NCBI GenBank assembly: GCA_947496705.1
Contig: CANMDW010000013.1
Location: 62,001-126,000 of the forward strand
Source: an uncultured Aquimarina sp.
GTDB lineage: Bacteria > Bacteroidota > Bacteroidia > Flavobacteriales > Flavobacteriaceae
Direction: 5' to 3'
Length of the DNA: 64,000 nt
Shown here: in pieces, positions 25,024 to 34,339 of the stretch
Layout: every line of letters starts with the position of its first letter
How positions within the stretch are numbered: the stretch's first letter is position 1
Position numbers and translations under genes: made by a program
The notes under the pieces: generated by a model
Told to the model about the DNA's origin: nothing
The model's input: only the letters and a program-made list of their open reading frames with translations
Databases searched by the model: none

Positions 25024-26730
25024 TTATCGTATAGTTCCATCAGGATTTTTTACCCATCCCACGGTCCAGTCTCCAGCTTCATTTTCTACAGCTCCTACAA
25101 AGGTTACCGAGGTAAAGAAATCATCAACAGTACTCGGATCATGATTGTCTTTGGCGGTCACTGTAGCATCGGGGATAAAATCGTTCACTCCAATTCCTGC
25201 AATAGTTTCTAATGTTGGAGTATAGAGCGGTAGGCTTCCCTGATCAGCTGCACTCATACCGGCATCAGTAAGACCTGTTACATTGTTAGAGAATGGGTTT
25301 TGGAAAGCGTCACTTCCATCCAGATATCCAAAAAACGGATCTAAATGTAAAGGAACAGGATCAGTTTCTGCTACTTTTCTAAGATCGGTAGATGCTTTTG
25401 TAACATCGAAGATATAAGAATATGCAAGGACTGTAAGGCTGGTTGCCAGGTCTTCATCTGCTATTCTAACTTTGTTGTCAATTTGCACTCCATTTTCAAA
25501 GCCTGCTACTATAGAATTATAGACTTTTCCTGTGGTATTGGGTGTGTTAACACGAAAGCCATTAACCTCTGCAATATCTTTTCCTGGGCCAATTACTGTA
25601 AAATTTGAAACAATCGTTGTAGATTTATCTCTAATTCTTAGTTGGAAAGGGTTATCATCGAGATTAACTCTCTCGGACATTACTGCGATGCCAAATTGGA
25701 GTTTCCCTGCATAGGTACCACTAAGTCTAAAACCATGTTCGGCACTATTGGTTGACACTAAATACTTAGCATTTACACTTCCGTTGTTGAATTCTAGACC
25801 TCCTTTATCGCCTCCGGCTTTGTACGATTGTAAATACTCTAAAGTATTATTGGCATCTTCTACTTTAACTACTCTAAATCCAGTAAAAGCATATTCTGCT
25901 CGTACGTATCGCAAAGTGGCATCAGTAACAGTGTTTAATTCAAAATCTTTCCAATCGCTTGGTGCCGCGTTTCCAGTAAGTACTCCAGAAGATGTTATTA
26001 CTACGGGATCTGTTGCCGTTCCTTGTATTGAGATACTTGAGCCTGCTTCAGCTTTAAGTCCCGTTAAAGGATCAATTGCAAGATCTTCTTGTTTTTTCAT
26101 ATATACAGTTACACCTTCTTCAATTGTTAAGGAACTACCACTCTGAAATATTAATCTATTTGTAATAAGATAATCTCTGTTTTTGGCTAAAGTAATTGAG
26201 GTTCCATCTACTATTAAACCATCATCAGGAGCATCAACACTAAACAACGATTCTCCACCAACATCAACAGTATCATAGATTGTTGCACCTACTGTAAATG
26301 CAACTCTATCTGAATCCCTATCCAGGTCATCTGCCAAAGCAAATTCATATTCAAATTCCTGCCCTTCGGTAGCATCTGCGGGAACCGTTCGGGTATTATA
26401 GGTAAATGATGTTGCATCATCTGCATCCAGAGTGATTGTTTCTAATACACCATTATTAAAATACACTACCAATTCTTTATTCCCCGCAGGGGCATTTAAA
26501 GTTAGGTCTACGCTAAAAGTTTCTCCGGCCTTAGCTATGGCTGATGTTTCCCCGCTTATTGCTATAGTAGGAGCAGCCGGATCACCACCACCATTGTCTC
26601 CACCATCATCATTGCTACTACAAGCAAAAACAAAGGCTAGCATCAAGATGCCTAAAAAAATTGGTTTTTGGGTTAAAAGTTTATTGTACATTTTCATAAT
26701 CATTTGGGTTTTTGAATTTAATTTGTTCAT
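25024..26730 (-). CDS. Outer-membrane lipoprotein with right-handed beta-helix, second in receptor operon
   Basis: A lipoprotein signal ends LAFVFACSSN, followed by an Asp/Gly-rich tether. Next comes an Ig-like domain (about 50-150) and a right-handed beta-helix built of short repeated strands (IEEGVTVYMKKQEDL to about residue 470), closing with a conserved tail (FFTSVTFVGAVENEAGDWT). The first ATG at 26730 would give a long n-region; the ATGs at 26697 or 26691 make better signal peptides. It is a paralogue of the next gene upstream (26739-28412) and shares its closing motif. Position behind a TonB receptor is where SusD and surface glycan-binding proteins normally sit, so a glycan-binding role is inferred. 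Confidence 0.75.
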   Translation of the reverse strand: MNKLNSKTQMIMKMYNKLLTQKPIFLGILMLAFVFACSSNDDGGDNGGGDPAAPTIAISGETSAIAKAGETFSVDLTLNAPAGNKELVVYFNNGVLETITLDADDATSFTYNTRTVPADATEGQEFEYEFALADDLDRDSDRVAFTVGATIYDTVDVGGESLFSVDAPDDGLIVDGTSITLAKNRDYLITNRLIFQSGSSLTIEEGVTVYMKKQEDLAIDPLTGLKAEAGSSISIQGTATDPVVITSSGVLTGNAAPSDWKDFELNTVTDATLRYVRAEYAFTGFRVVKVEDANNTLEYLQSYKAGGDKGGLEFNNGSVNAKYLVSTNSAEHGFRLSGTYAGKLQFGIAVMSERVNLDDNPFQLRIRDKSTTIVSNFTVIGPGKDIAEVNGFRVNTPNTTGKVYNSIVAGFENGVQIDNKVRIADEDLATSLTVLAYSYIFDVTKASTDLRKVAETDPVPLHLDPFFGYLDGSDAFQNPFSNNVTGLTDAGMSAADQGSLPLYTPTLETIAGIGVNDFIPDATVTAKDNHDPSTVDDFFTSVTFVGAVENEAGDWTVGWVKNPDGTIR

Positions 26731-26738
26731 ATTTTTAA

Positions 26739-28412
26739 TTATCTAAAGGATCCGTCGAGGTTTTTAAACCAACTGTCTCCTTCTGTGGTCCAATCATTGG
26801 CGGCACTTTCTACGGCACCGATATAAGGTGCACTGGTAAAGAAACTTCCTAAGCTTGATGGATCAAAGTCTTCGGCCGGATCGGGATTTCCTGTGGTGGT
26901 TTCAGAACCAACAAAGCTGGTGAGTGAAATTCCTGTAACCAGATCTTCCGTTATGTTATAACTATCATTGGCTGCAAAAGTTTCGGCATCGTTAACATAG
27001 TTTTGCTGATTATTAAAGAGCCGTATGTTTTCCAGCCTCATGTTTACTCCAAATTCATTTACATCGAGGTCTTGAATATTGATGGCATCATCGGGAAATT
27101 CGGTGAAAATAGCATTAAAGAAACGGCCAATAGCACCATCCTGAACGCGAATACCTCTGCGGTTATCATCACTGTCAATTGGGGTCATTCCATTCCCAAT
27201 ACTTGTTACATTACTAATGGTAAATGTAGTTCGTGGTTCTTTTAAAGCAGTAGTTCCATCGTTTCGCATTTCAATAGCCCGGGCACCGCCCCAAAATGAT
27301 CCCTGAACGGTTCTTACATCGGTTTGAAAAACCAGGAACTGCGCCTCACCTTGCCAGCCTTCGCTTCCCCATAGACCATATCCACCGTGCCCGATAGCAC
27401 TTAGATACTTAACACTTATGCGTCCTCCTTTAATCCTGAAGGCTACATTACGGTTTCTGAATACCTGGATGTGATCAATCTGAGTTTCAGATCCTAAACC
27501 AAAAAACTTAAAGGCGTGTGCATCATTTAAGTTAGATGTATTATTTTTACCCGCATATTCACTTCTGATATAGCGCAACACCCCAGAGTTATCATTGGGC
27601 ACATTGCCACCATATCGGAATCCGGTGTCTGAATCGGAAGTAATACCTGTATCGGGAGCACCAGCGTTGGTAGGAGCGTTCCCATAAATGAATACCCCTC
27701 CCCAATCATTAATTTCGGGAGTATCTCCTGTTAATAGTTTGTCACTTGTGAATACAATAGGATTATCGGCAGTACCTTCGGCCATAATTTTGGACCCCTG
27801 GGTAATCACCAACCTGGATACTTCTCCTTGGTCATCAAAAGTTTTGAAATAAACCTGGGTGCCTGCTTCTATGGTTAAAGTGCTATTATTCTCAATAGAG
27901 AAAATATTGTCTACAAGATATATCTTGGCTGCTTCCATAGTATAATCCTCATTCAGCTTACCTTTTACCTGGGTTACTTCTGTTCCGTTAATATTTTCTA
28001 TCGTTTCAATAAACGTAATATCTACCAGCAGTGAAAGCTGATCTGTTGCCTGTCTGCCTTCTGCGTCTGTAAGAACAAAACTGAATTCGGATGCTGTTCC
28101 GGCTTCAGTATCTTCTGGTATGGTATACTCAAAAGTGTATATAGTAGTATTTGCATTGCTAACATCAACAGATTCTATAAGTTCTCCATCCTGAAACACA
28201 TTGAGTGTTTGCAGGCCACTAGCCGATTGCAGTGTAAATTCCTGAATGATTGTATTGCCTGGTTCCTGGACTATTATATCCGGTATTTCTGCTAATATAG
28301 AAGGCGCCGGAAATTCAAAATCCTTTTCGGTGTCCTCACATGAAAAAAAGATCAGTGCAATACTAAATGTTATATATTTTAAAATTTTCATATTGTAGAT
28401 TTTGGTGTTCAA
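26739..28412 (-). CDS. Outer-membrane lipoprotein with right-handed beta-helix, first after the receptor
   Basis: The lipoprotein signal (LIFFSCED) is best served by the ATG at 28391, although the frame opens at 28412. After an Ig-like domain (about 40-135) comes a parallel beta-helix with the motif LTIEAGTQVYFK, then TADNPIVFTSD, NDWGGVFIYGNAP and GVLRYIRSEYAG. It ends with FFTSAPYIGAVESAANDWT, like its paralogue. WGG-type beta-helix lipoproteins are common in Bacteroidota, often next to TonB receptors that lack SusD. No catalytic residues of a known lyase family are evident. A role in binding the imported glycan, or as a lid for the receptor, is inferred. Confidence 0.75.
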   Translation of the reverse strand: MNTKIYNMKILKYITFSIALIFFSCEDTEKDFEFPAPSILAEIPDIIVQEPGNTIIQEFTLQSASGLQTLNVFQDGELIESVDVSNANTTIYTFEYTIPEDTEAGTASEFSFVLTDAEGRQATDQLSLLVDITFIETIENINGTEVTQVKGKLNEDYTMEAAKIYLVDNIFSIENNSTLTIEAGTQVYFKTFDDQGEVSRLVITQGSKIMAEGTADNPIVFTSDKLLTGDTPEINDWGGVFIYGNAPTNAGAPDTGITSDSDTGFRYGGNVPNDNSGVLRYIRSEYAGKNNTSNLNDAHAFKFFGLGSETQIDHIQVFRNRNVAFRIKGGRISVKYLSAIGHGGYGLWGSEGWQGEAQFLVFQTDVRTVQGSFWGGARAIEMRNDGTTALKEPRTTFTISNVTSIGNGMTPIDSDDNRRGIRVQDGAIGRFFNAIFTEFPDDAINIQDLDVNEFGVNMRLENIRLFNNQQNYVNDAETFAANDSYNITEDLVTGISLTSFVGSETTTGNPDPAEDFDPSSLGSFFTSAPYIGAVESAANDWTTEGDSWFKNLDGSFR

Positions 28413-28415
28413 TAA

Positions 28416-31265
28416 TTAAAGGGTATAGCTCACTCCTGCACGGGTAGACCAACCAAAGAATGCTCTACGCGTAAGGCGGTTTTTATCTCCCTCATATCGT
28501 ATAGTAGGTTCGTTGCTGAGATTAACCCCTTCAATATAAAATCGTAAATGCTTGCCAATCTTTATAGAAGCATTGGCATCTATTTGCAAACGATCATCCT
28601 GAAAACGGTCCTGTTGCTCACTACTTCCCAAAGAAGTTGAGAAACTACCATTATAGTTGGCAGATACTCTTGCTGAAAACACTTTATAATCGAAGGACAG
28701 TGCGGTATTAAAGGTATGGTCTGCTTGTCCCGGTAATTTGATCCCTTCGCGATCATTGGTAAAGGCATCAGAATAGGTATAGGTATAATTTCCTTCAAAA
28801 TTAAAATTCCTAAGAAAACCCGGTAAAAATCCTAAGGTACGGAAAAAATTAAACTCTAATCCGGCCACGGTTGCCGTTTCTCCATTTTGCTGTTGTCTGA
28901 AATCGTAACCTGCTGTTCCTGGATACCCGGGAAAATCATCTACCAATTCATTGGTAATTCTTTCAAATTGAAAATTATCAATGTTCTTATAGAATCCTCC
29001 TAAAGAAATAACTCCCACATCCTTAAAATAATGCTCAAATAACAGATCTACATTAATCGCTTCAGCTGGTTGCAGATCTGGATTTCCTATGCGCAGGGTA
29101 AGTTGATCATCATTCTGAGCTGCAAAAGGCACTACATCGGTAAAATTAGGACGGGCATAGCTCATCATCCCGGAAAGGCGCAGGGAAGTATAATCTGTAA
29201 AATTGTATTTGAACTGTACATTAGGCAGCCAAAAATCATAATCGTTTCCACCCTGAATCGGAGTTACTACATTATTGAGGCCATTTCTTGTGACTTCAAA
29301 AGCGTCATACTTTACCTCATTATTCTCATATCGCAATCCTGCCAGTACCATCAATTTTTCAAATTGAATTCTTCCCATAAGATAGCCAGAATATATATTT
29401 TCTTCGGCTTCATAAGTGTTGTTGAGGGATACTCCTTCAGACTCTACCAATACCTGTGGCGAGGAAGATAGGAATCTTCTATTGGTATCAAGAACATTTC
29501 TGAATTCATTAACACCAATCAACGGCCCAAAACGATAATCACTGTATAAATAATCTATGGGTTCTCTACCTGATAAGGACTGTAAGAAAAATTCTTCTTC
29601 ATTGATCACATCATTGGGATCATTAACAACAAAAGTATCATCTACCCTCGACCTGTCATTACTTTGTGTACGATATTTCCCTCCAAATTTAATAAAGGTT
29701 GGGTTTTGATTGAATTGGAAATATTTGGTGATATCCAATTTCCCAACCAGGTTGGTAGCCTCCACAGTTTCCACATCGCTCTCAAACCTTCTTGGGTCTA
29801 CATAAAGAAAGGGGTCGTATGCGCTCAAATCATTGACTGAAGTTCTGAAATTTGGTTCTTCCCCAAAGATCCCTGCCGGGTTATCGGCGATTATTGTAAT
29901 ATCAGGATCTGATGCAAAATCTCCACGTTCTGCGGTAAAATTACGCTCAGAGGCAGTATAAAATCCTTTCCAGGCAATATCCCAGGTGTCTAATCGATGC
30001 GATCCTTCTAAGTTAAAAGTATTATTTTCTTTTACCTCTTCAGAAATAAGGATATCACGTCGTACTCGGGCATCTACTATAGAATCAAAATCAGTAGTAG
30101 TATATCTTCCATCGGTATCGAACCGAAAACGGTTACGCACATCATCATCTTCCCGACGGCTATACATATAATTGAATATGATCCTGTTATTATCATCAAA
30201 CCTATAATCTACCGTTGCTGTTGCACCATATCGTGACCGTTCATTTTCGGTGAGTCGGTATTCATAATCTTCCATAACGATAATATCTTCATCAAGATCC
30301 AGTGCCGCTCTTTCTTCCCAACCAGCATCGGTGCGATGTTCTGAGTTGTTGGAATTAAACATGCTCCCTCCCAATATCAATCCTAATTTACCTTGAGGAA
30401 CCACATCAGATTTAAAGAAACGTTTATCGATACGTAATCTATTTAACGCATTTAATCCATCGGCTATGTCGTTATATCCGAAACCAGATTCGGCTTTAAG
30501 GCCAAATGCATATCGTCTTGCTACGGCTGTTTTTAAGTTTACCGTACCACCGATAGCGTCTCCATCCATATCGGGTGTAGGCACTTTGGTCACTTCAAGA
30601 AAGGCCAATTGATCGGCAGGAATCAAATCCAGAGACTCCGAACGGGAACCTTGCTGTCCATCTATCTGTACACTGGGGATTTGCTCTCCATTTATTTGTA
30701 TCGTAGTATAATTAAGCGGTGTACCCCGTATACTTACCGTAGAACCCTCACCTTTATCACGGGAGATATTTACCCCCGATACTCGTTGCAATGCTTCAGC
30801 AACATTCAAATCCGGGAAACGGCCAATAAGGTCTGAGGATACAACAGTTTTGATATTATCTGCAGTTCGTTGCAGGTTTAATGCCCTGTTCTTCCCTTCC
30901 AAACTACCGATAACCACTACCTGATCTAATACTGCAGCATCTGTATTCAATACGACGTTACCCACATTAATTTCAGCATCTGTAATTTCTACTCCAAAGA
31001 TTCTGGTAGCAAAACCAATATAACTTACCTGAAGTGTGTTTTTTCCACTAGCCCGGGTTCTGATCACAAATTCTCCAAATTCATCTGTGACCACTCCCGT
31101 AATCGTAGATCCTGAATTGTCTAATAAAACAACGGTAGCTCCAAATAATGGATAATTGGCATCGGGATCAATTACGGTTCCTCTAACTATTTTGGTTTCT
31201 TGCCCATAAAAAATGGCAAAAGTGAATAATAAAAAAAAGAATGCAATAGTAGGTTTTCTTTTCAT
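28416..31265 (-). CDS. TonB-dependent receptor with carboxypeptidase-regulatory-like domain
   Basis: The 949-residue protein has a signal peptide (1-22), a carboxypeptidase-regulatory-like domain (about 25-110, GTVIDPDANYPLFGATV) and a plug with LNVAEALQRVSGVNI and VSIRGTPLNYTTIQING (about 150-200). A 22-strand barrel ends GWSTRAGVSYTL. Its length and plug motifs are those of the general TonB-receptor type also seen in Caulobacter and Xanthomonas, and not those of a SusC. No SusD gene is present in the window; two beta-helix lipoproteins follow instead. It starts a three-gene operon ending at the terminator near 24.97 kb. A duplicated site upstream (31445-31481) suggests control by the nearby HTCS. 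It probably imports glycan fragments. Confidence 0.9.
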   Translation of the reverse strand: MKRKPTIAFFFLLFTFAIFYGQETKIVRGTVIDPDANYPLFGATVVLLDNSGSTITGVVTDEFGEFVIRTRASGKNTLQVSYIGFATRIFGVEITDAEINVGNVVLNTDAAVLDQVVVIGSLEGKNRALNLQRTADNIKTVVSSDLIGRFPDLNVAEALQRVSGVNISRDKGEGSTVSIRGTPLNYTTIQINGEQIPSVQIDGQQGSRSESLDLIPADQLAFLEVTKVPTPDMDGDAIGGTVNLKTAVARRYAFGLKAESGFGYNDIADGLNALNRLRIDKRFFKSDVVPQGKLGLILGGSMFNSNNSEHRTDAGWEERAALDLDEDIIVMEDYEYRLTENERSRYGATATVDYRFDDNNRIIFNYMYSRREDDDVRNRFRFDTDGRYTTTDFDSIVDARVRRDILISEEVKENNTFNLEGSHRLDTWDIAWKGFYTASERNFTAERGDFASDPDITIIADNPAGIFGEEPNFRTSVNDLSAYDPFLYVDPRRFESDVETVEATNLVGKLDITKYFQFNQNPTFIKFGGKYRTQSNDRSRVDDTFVVNDPNDVINEEEFFLQSLSGREPIDYLYSDYRFGPLIGVNEFRNVLDTNRRFLSSSPQVLVESEGVSLNNTYEAEENIYSGYLMGRIQFEKLMVLAGLRYENNEVKYDAFEVTRNGLNNVVTPIQGGNDYDFWLPNVQFKYNFTDYTSLRLSGMMSYARPNFTDVVPFAAQNDDQLTLRIGNPDLQPAEAINVDLLFEHYFKDVGVISLGGFYKNIDNFQFERITNELVDDFPGYPGTAGYDFRQQQNGETATVAGLEFNFFRTLGFLPGFLRNFNFEGNYTYTYSDAFTNDREGIKLPGQADHTFNTALSFDYKVFSARVSANYNGSFSTSLGSSEQQDRFQDDRLQIDANASIKIGKHLRFYIEGVNLSNEPTIRYEGDKNRLTRRAFFGWSTRAGVSYTL

Positions 31266-31444
31266 TTTATAGATTTAGATTAATATTTACTTAAAAGTAG
31301 TTTAATAGTTTAGTTTCATCAAGCAAAAGTGTCCTTTTTAATGGCTTTCTTTTTCCTGACTTTGAATTGCTTTTAGAACTTTTACACTTCTTCCCCTTTC
31401 TGAAGTAAAATTTTATACAAAGTTGTGTTAAAAGTATCAAAACC

Positions 31445-31481
31445 ATACAGTGTATCTGTTTCAGGAATACGGTGTATCTGT
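31445..31481. promoter_or_regulatory. 15-bp direct repeat with 22-bp period, probable HTCS binding site
   Basis: ATACAGTGTATCTGT (31445-31459) and ATACGGTGTATCTGT (31467-31481) differ at one base and start 22 bp apart, which is two helical turns. This suits the two-subsite AraC-type DNA-binding domain of the HTCS encoded at 34340-38491. It lies about 180-215 bp upstream of the receptor start at 31265, in the 311-bp gap 31266-31576, which holds no gene and no canonical terminator for the GH2 gene. Confidence 0.65.
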
Positions 31482-31576
31482 AACATTTTTATAAATATTA
31501 TAGAATTAAGCTTCTGTTAATACTAAGTTAATGGTTTCTTAGTGTTAATAGTTTTGAAAATTTCATATCTCATATT

Positions 31577-34219
31577 TCATAAACTTCGAACCCGAATACC
31601 ACTGATGATGGGCTCTCCTTTTATTGCTTTTAATTGAACGCGAATTCCTTTTCCGTCTTTTGCTTTAATACTTACTTTTTTCCGGATAGGATAATTATAT
31701 CCATAGTCTTTTAACATATCCATATTTTTTAAAATGGATGTCTCGTTAATATTAACACTAAAAATGCGTTGTTTTCCATTAGGATTTGGAGATTCGGCTC
31801 CATCAACAAACCTTCTTGACTTTGGGTAGTGTTCTACAAAAAGTAATTCGACTTCATACAAACCGTCTTTAACATCAAATTGATATCCCGACGTATTTTT
31901 TCTCATAGTTTGATAAAGCCCTATAAAGCAATTGATGGTTAATATATCTTCTTTGGTGCCAATTTTGTTGGCAACATATAAAGGCTCTCCATCCAGGTAC
32001 CCCCAGCTTCCTTTCTTATATTTTTGATCGGGTAACCATGTGTTTTTACCTCTATCGTCATAAAAGCTATGATTGCTTCCTGCGTTGATGCTGATATCTA
32101 TCTGATGTTCATTCTTGATTACCTCAGGAATTCCCTTGAAATCGATATTCAGCAAATCGTTGAGTGCTTCTTTTTCATTATTATTTCTGGCCTCAAAACG
32201 ATTTTCTCTTTCCCGAAAAATAACCTCCCATACAGCAGAATGATTGATTAGTTTTTTAACCCCTAATGATTTTCCGTTTTGAAACAGTTCTATCTCATCA
32301 AGATTGCTGTATACCTGTACAGGAAGTTTTTTGGTTAGTATTCCTGAACGATCTGTCCAGTTCGTTTCAGCAATTTTGAGATAAGGCATTTTGGATAAGG
32401 CTGCCCGAAATAAAAAATACACATCCTTTGGAGTACGGTCTGCAGAGGCCAGACCTTTATTATTGATATGGGGATTGGGGTCGATACGTCTTTCTGAACT
32501 AAAATCGATTAAATTCCATACCGTAGCACCGGCAATATAGGGCCGTTCCAGAATCTGTTTTAGGTAGCTTTCCATCATACGCTTGTGACCTTCGATCGTA
32601 AAATCAAAACGCTCGGGATTTACACTATGAAAACGAGGGTCGCTTCCTGCTCCAAATTCACTTACGATATGAATACGCTCTGGATATTTTTGGTGCTGCT
32701 CATCCAGATATTTGCCAAAATCTTCGTAGGTATCATAATACCATCCATGATATAAGTTCCAACCTACCACCTGTGGTATTTTATCAATCTCCGATTCCTC
32801 ATACAAAGGATATCGATGCAATGCCATGGCAGTATATCGGCTGGGATCTTCTGTTCGGGTTACTTTTTCTAAACGTTTGGCCAAGGCTACCGTTGCTTCT
32901 GTATGTTGATTTACAATTTCTTTGTCGATGAAGCGATGCGCCCAGTAAATCTCATTCATATACCCCCATAAAATCACCGAAGGATGATTATAATGTTGCC
33001 GTATCATTTCTTTAAGCATGCGCTCACTATTGTCATCGTGAGTTTTGGAAAGTGTCACTTCATTCACCAAAGGTGTTTCTTCCCATACCAGAAGTCCAAT
33101 CCGGTCTGCCTCTTCCAAAATGGCAGGATCTTGAGGATAGTGCGCCAAACGAATGAAGTTTGCCCCCATATCCTTCAGTAACTTCATATCACTACGGTGC
33201 TGGTCATCACTCAACGCATTCCCCATTCCCGGATAATCCTGATGGCGGTTTGCCCCCATGAGTTTTAGCGATTTTCCATTCAGGAAAAACCCTTTATCAG
33301 CATCAAAAGAAAATGTTCTTACGCCAAAATTAATATAATCTTCATCCAGGACATCTTCTCCTTTATTGGTTATCCTAATTTCTAATGCATATAAGTATGG
33401 GGTGTCTGGAGACCAAAGTGCAGGATTTGTTATGTTAACATCACTGATTTCGAAAGGAATACTGGTACTATTCTCTTTAATGCTTATATTTTTTGAATTT
33501 TCTGCTATTGCTAACCCTTCCTGATTGTGTATTGTATATTGGATCTTATATTTTCCTGATTTTTTTAGGGTATTCCTAATACTTCCGTTGATTTTTACTA
33601 TAGCATTTTTTGAAGTTACCTGGGGGGTGCTCACAAAAATCCCTTCAGAACCGTGATCCAATATATTAAAATGTATTTTGGAAGTTTCAATCAGAAAAAC
33701 ATCTCGATAGATACCGCCAAAAAAGGTGAAATCGGCAGATAGTGGTGGAATATCGGGATTGTGGGCATTATCCACCATAACCAATACTTCATTTTGAGTG
33801 CCCGAATTCAAACCAGCAGTAATATCTATAGTAAAAGCACTATATCCTCCTATATGCGCTCCTGCTTTTTGACCATTAACGTATACCTGTGTATGTTGAT
33901 TAGCTCCTTCAAAATGCAAAAAATAGCTTTTAGTTTGTGGATCAAAATTTTTATGAAGTTTCTTGAAATACCAACCTTTACCTCTGTAATATCCTCTTTT
34001 ATTATCGTCAAGAACATCTTGATCATTCCAGGTATGGGGTAAGTTTACCAGTTCCCAATCTGAAACATTAGGATTTACTTTTTGAGATATATCGTCTTGT
34101 TTTGTGTAACTCCAAAGAGAATTAATGGAAGTTTTTAATCTTTTCTGACTGAAGGTGGGAAAATAAATAAAAATACCTATTACCAAAAACAATACGTATC
34201 TTAGTGAAATAGCGCTCAT
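31577..34219 (-). CDS. GH2 glycosidase with C-terminal malectin-like domain
   Basis: An N-terminal signal (about 1-24) precedes the usual GH2 layout: a jelly-roll sugar-binding domain (about 30-195), an Ig-like domain (about 200-300) and a TIM barrel (about 300-595). The acid/base is Glu423 in GYMNEIYW and the nucleophile is Glu521 in SEFGAGS. A malectin-like domain follows (about 690-880, INAGSNHSFYDDRG). GH2 includes beta-galactosidases, beta-glucuronidases and beta-mannosidases; which applies here is not clear. It is divergent from the HTCS gene with 120 bp between starts. The gap downstream to the receptor operon carries the HTCS-like repeat, so the two units may be co-regulated. Confidence 0.88.
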   Translation of the reverse strand: MSAISLRYVLFLVIGIFIYFPTFSQKRLKTSINSLWSYTKQDDISQKVNPNVSDWELVNLPHTWNDQDVLDDNKRGYYRGKGWYFKKLHKNFDPQTKSYFLHFEGANQHTQVYVNGQKAGAHIGGYSAFTIDITAGLNSGTQNEVLVMVDNAHNPDIPPLSADFTFFGGIYRDVFLIETSKIHFNILDHGSEGIFVSTPQVTSKNAIVKINGSIRNTLKKSGKYKIQYTIHNQEGLAIAENSKNISIKENSTSIPFEISDVNITNPALWSPDTPYLYALEIRITNKGEDVLDEDYINFGVRTFSFDADKGFFLNGKSLKLMGANRHQDYPGMGNALSDDQHRSDMKLLKDMGANFIRLAHYPQDPAILEEADRIGLLVWEETPLVNEVTLSKTHDDNSERMLKEMIRQHYNHPSVILWGYMNEIYWAHRFIDKEIVNQHTEATVALAKRLEKVTRTEDPSRYTAMALHRYPLYEESEIDKIPQVVGWNLYHGWYYDTYEDFGKYLDEQHQKYPERIHIVSEFGAGSDPRFHSVNPERFDFTIEGHKRMMESYLKQILERPYIAGATVWNLIDFSSERRIDPNPHINNKGLASADRTPKDVYFLFRAALSKMPYLKIAETNWTDRSGILTKKLPVQVYSNLDEIELFQNGKSLGVKKLINHSAVWEVIFRERENRFEARNNNEKEALNDLLNIDFKGIPEVIKNEHQIDISINAGSNHSFYDDRGKNTWLPDQKYKKGSWGYLDGEPLYVANKIGTKEDILTINCFIGLYQTMRKNTSGYQFDVKDGLYEVELLFVEHYPKSRRFVDGAESPNPNGKQRIFSVNINETSILKNMDMLKDYGYNYPIRKKVSIKAKDGKGIRVQLKAIKGEPIISGIRVRSL

Positions 34220-34339
34220 AAAACCGATTTTGAAAATTCTACATGTTTAGAACTTCAAAATGGTGAAGAAGTAAAAAAATATCTAAAAGCCCGATAAAGA
34301 TAAGTAGTTGACAGGTTTAAAAAAAATAAAACCCTAACA
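34220..34339. promoter_or_regulatory. Divergent promoter region between GH2 and HTCS genes
   Basis: The 120-bp AT-rich gap must hold promoters for both divergent genes. No second copy of the GTGTATCTGT repeat was found here, so the GH2 gene may not use the same operator as the receptor operon. Confidence 0.45.

Noticed and set aside
25024..28412. The two lipoproteins as SusD homologues
   Set aside because: They show Ig-like and parallel beta-helix patterns instead of the TPR-rich helical pattern of SusD.
31490..31560. Hairpin ACTAAG/CTTAGT near 31520 as terminator for the GH2 gene
   Set aside because: The stem is only 6-8 bp with a mismatch and no T-run on the minus strand.
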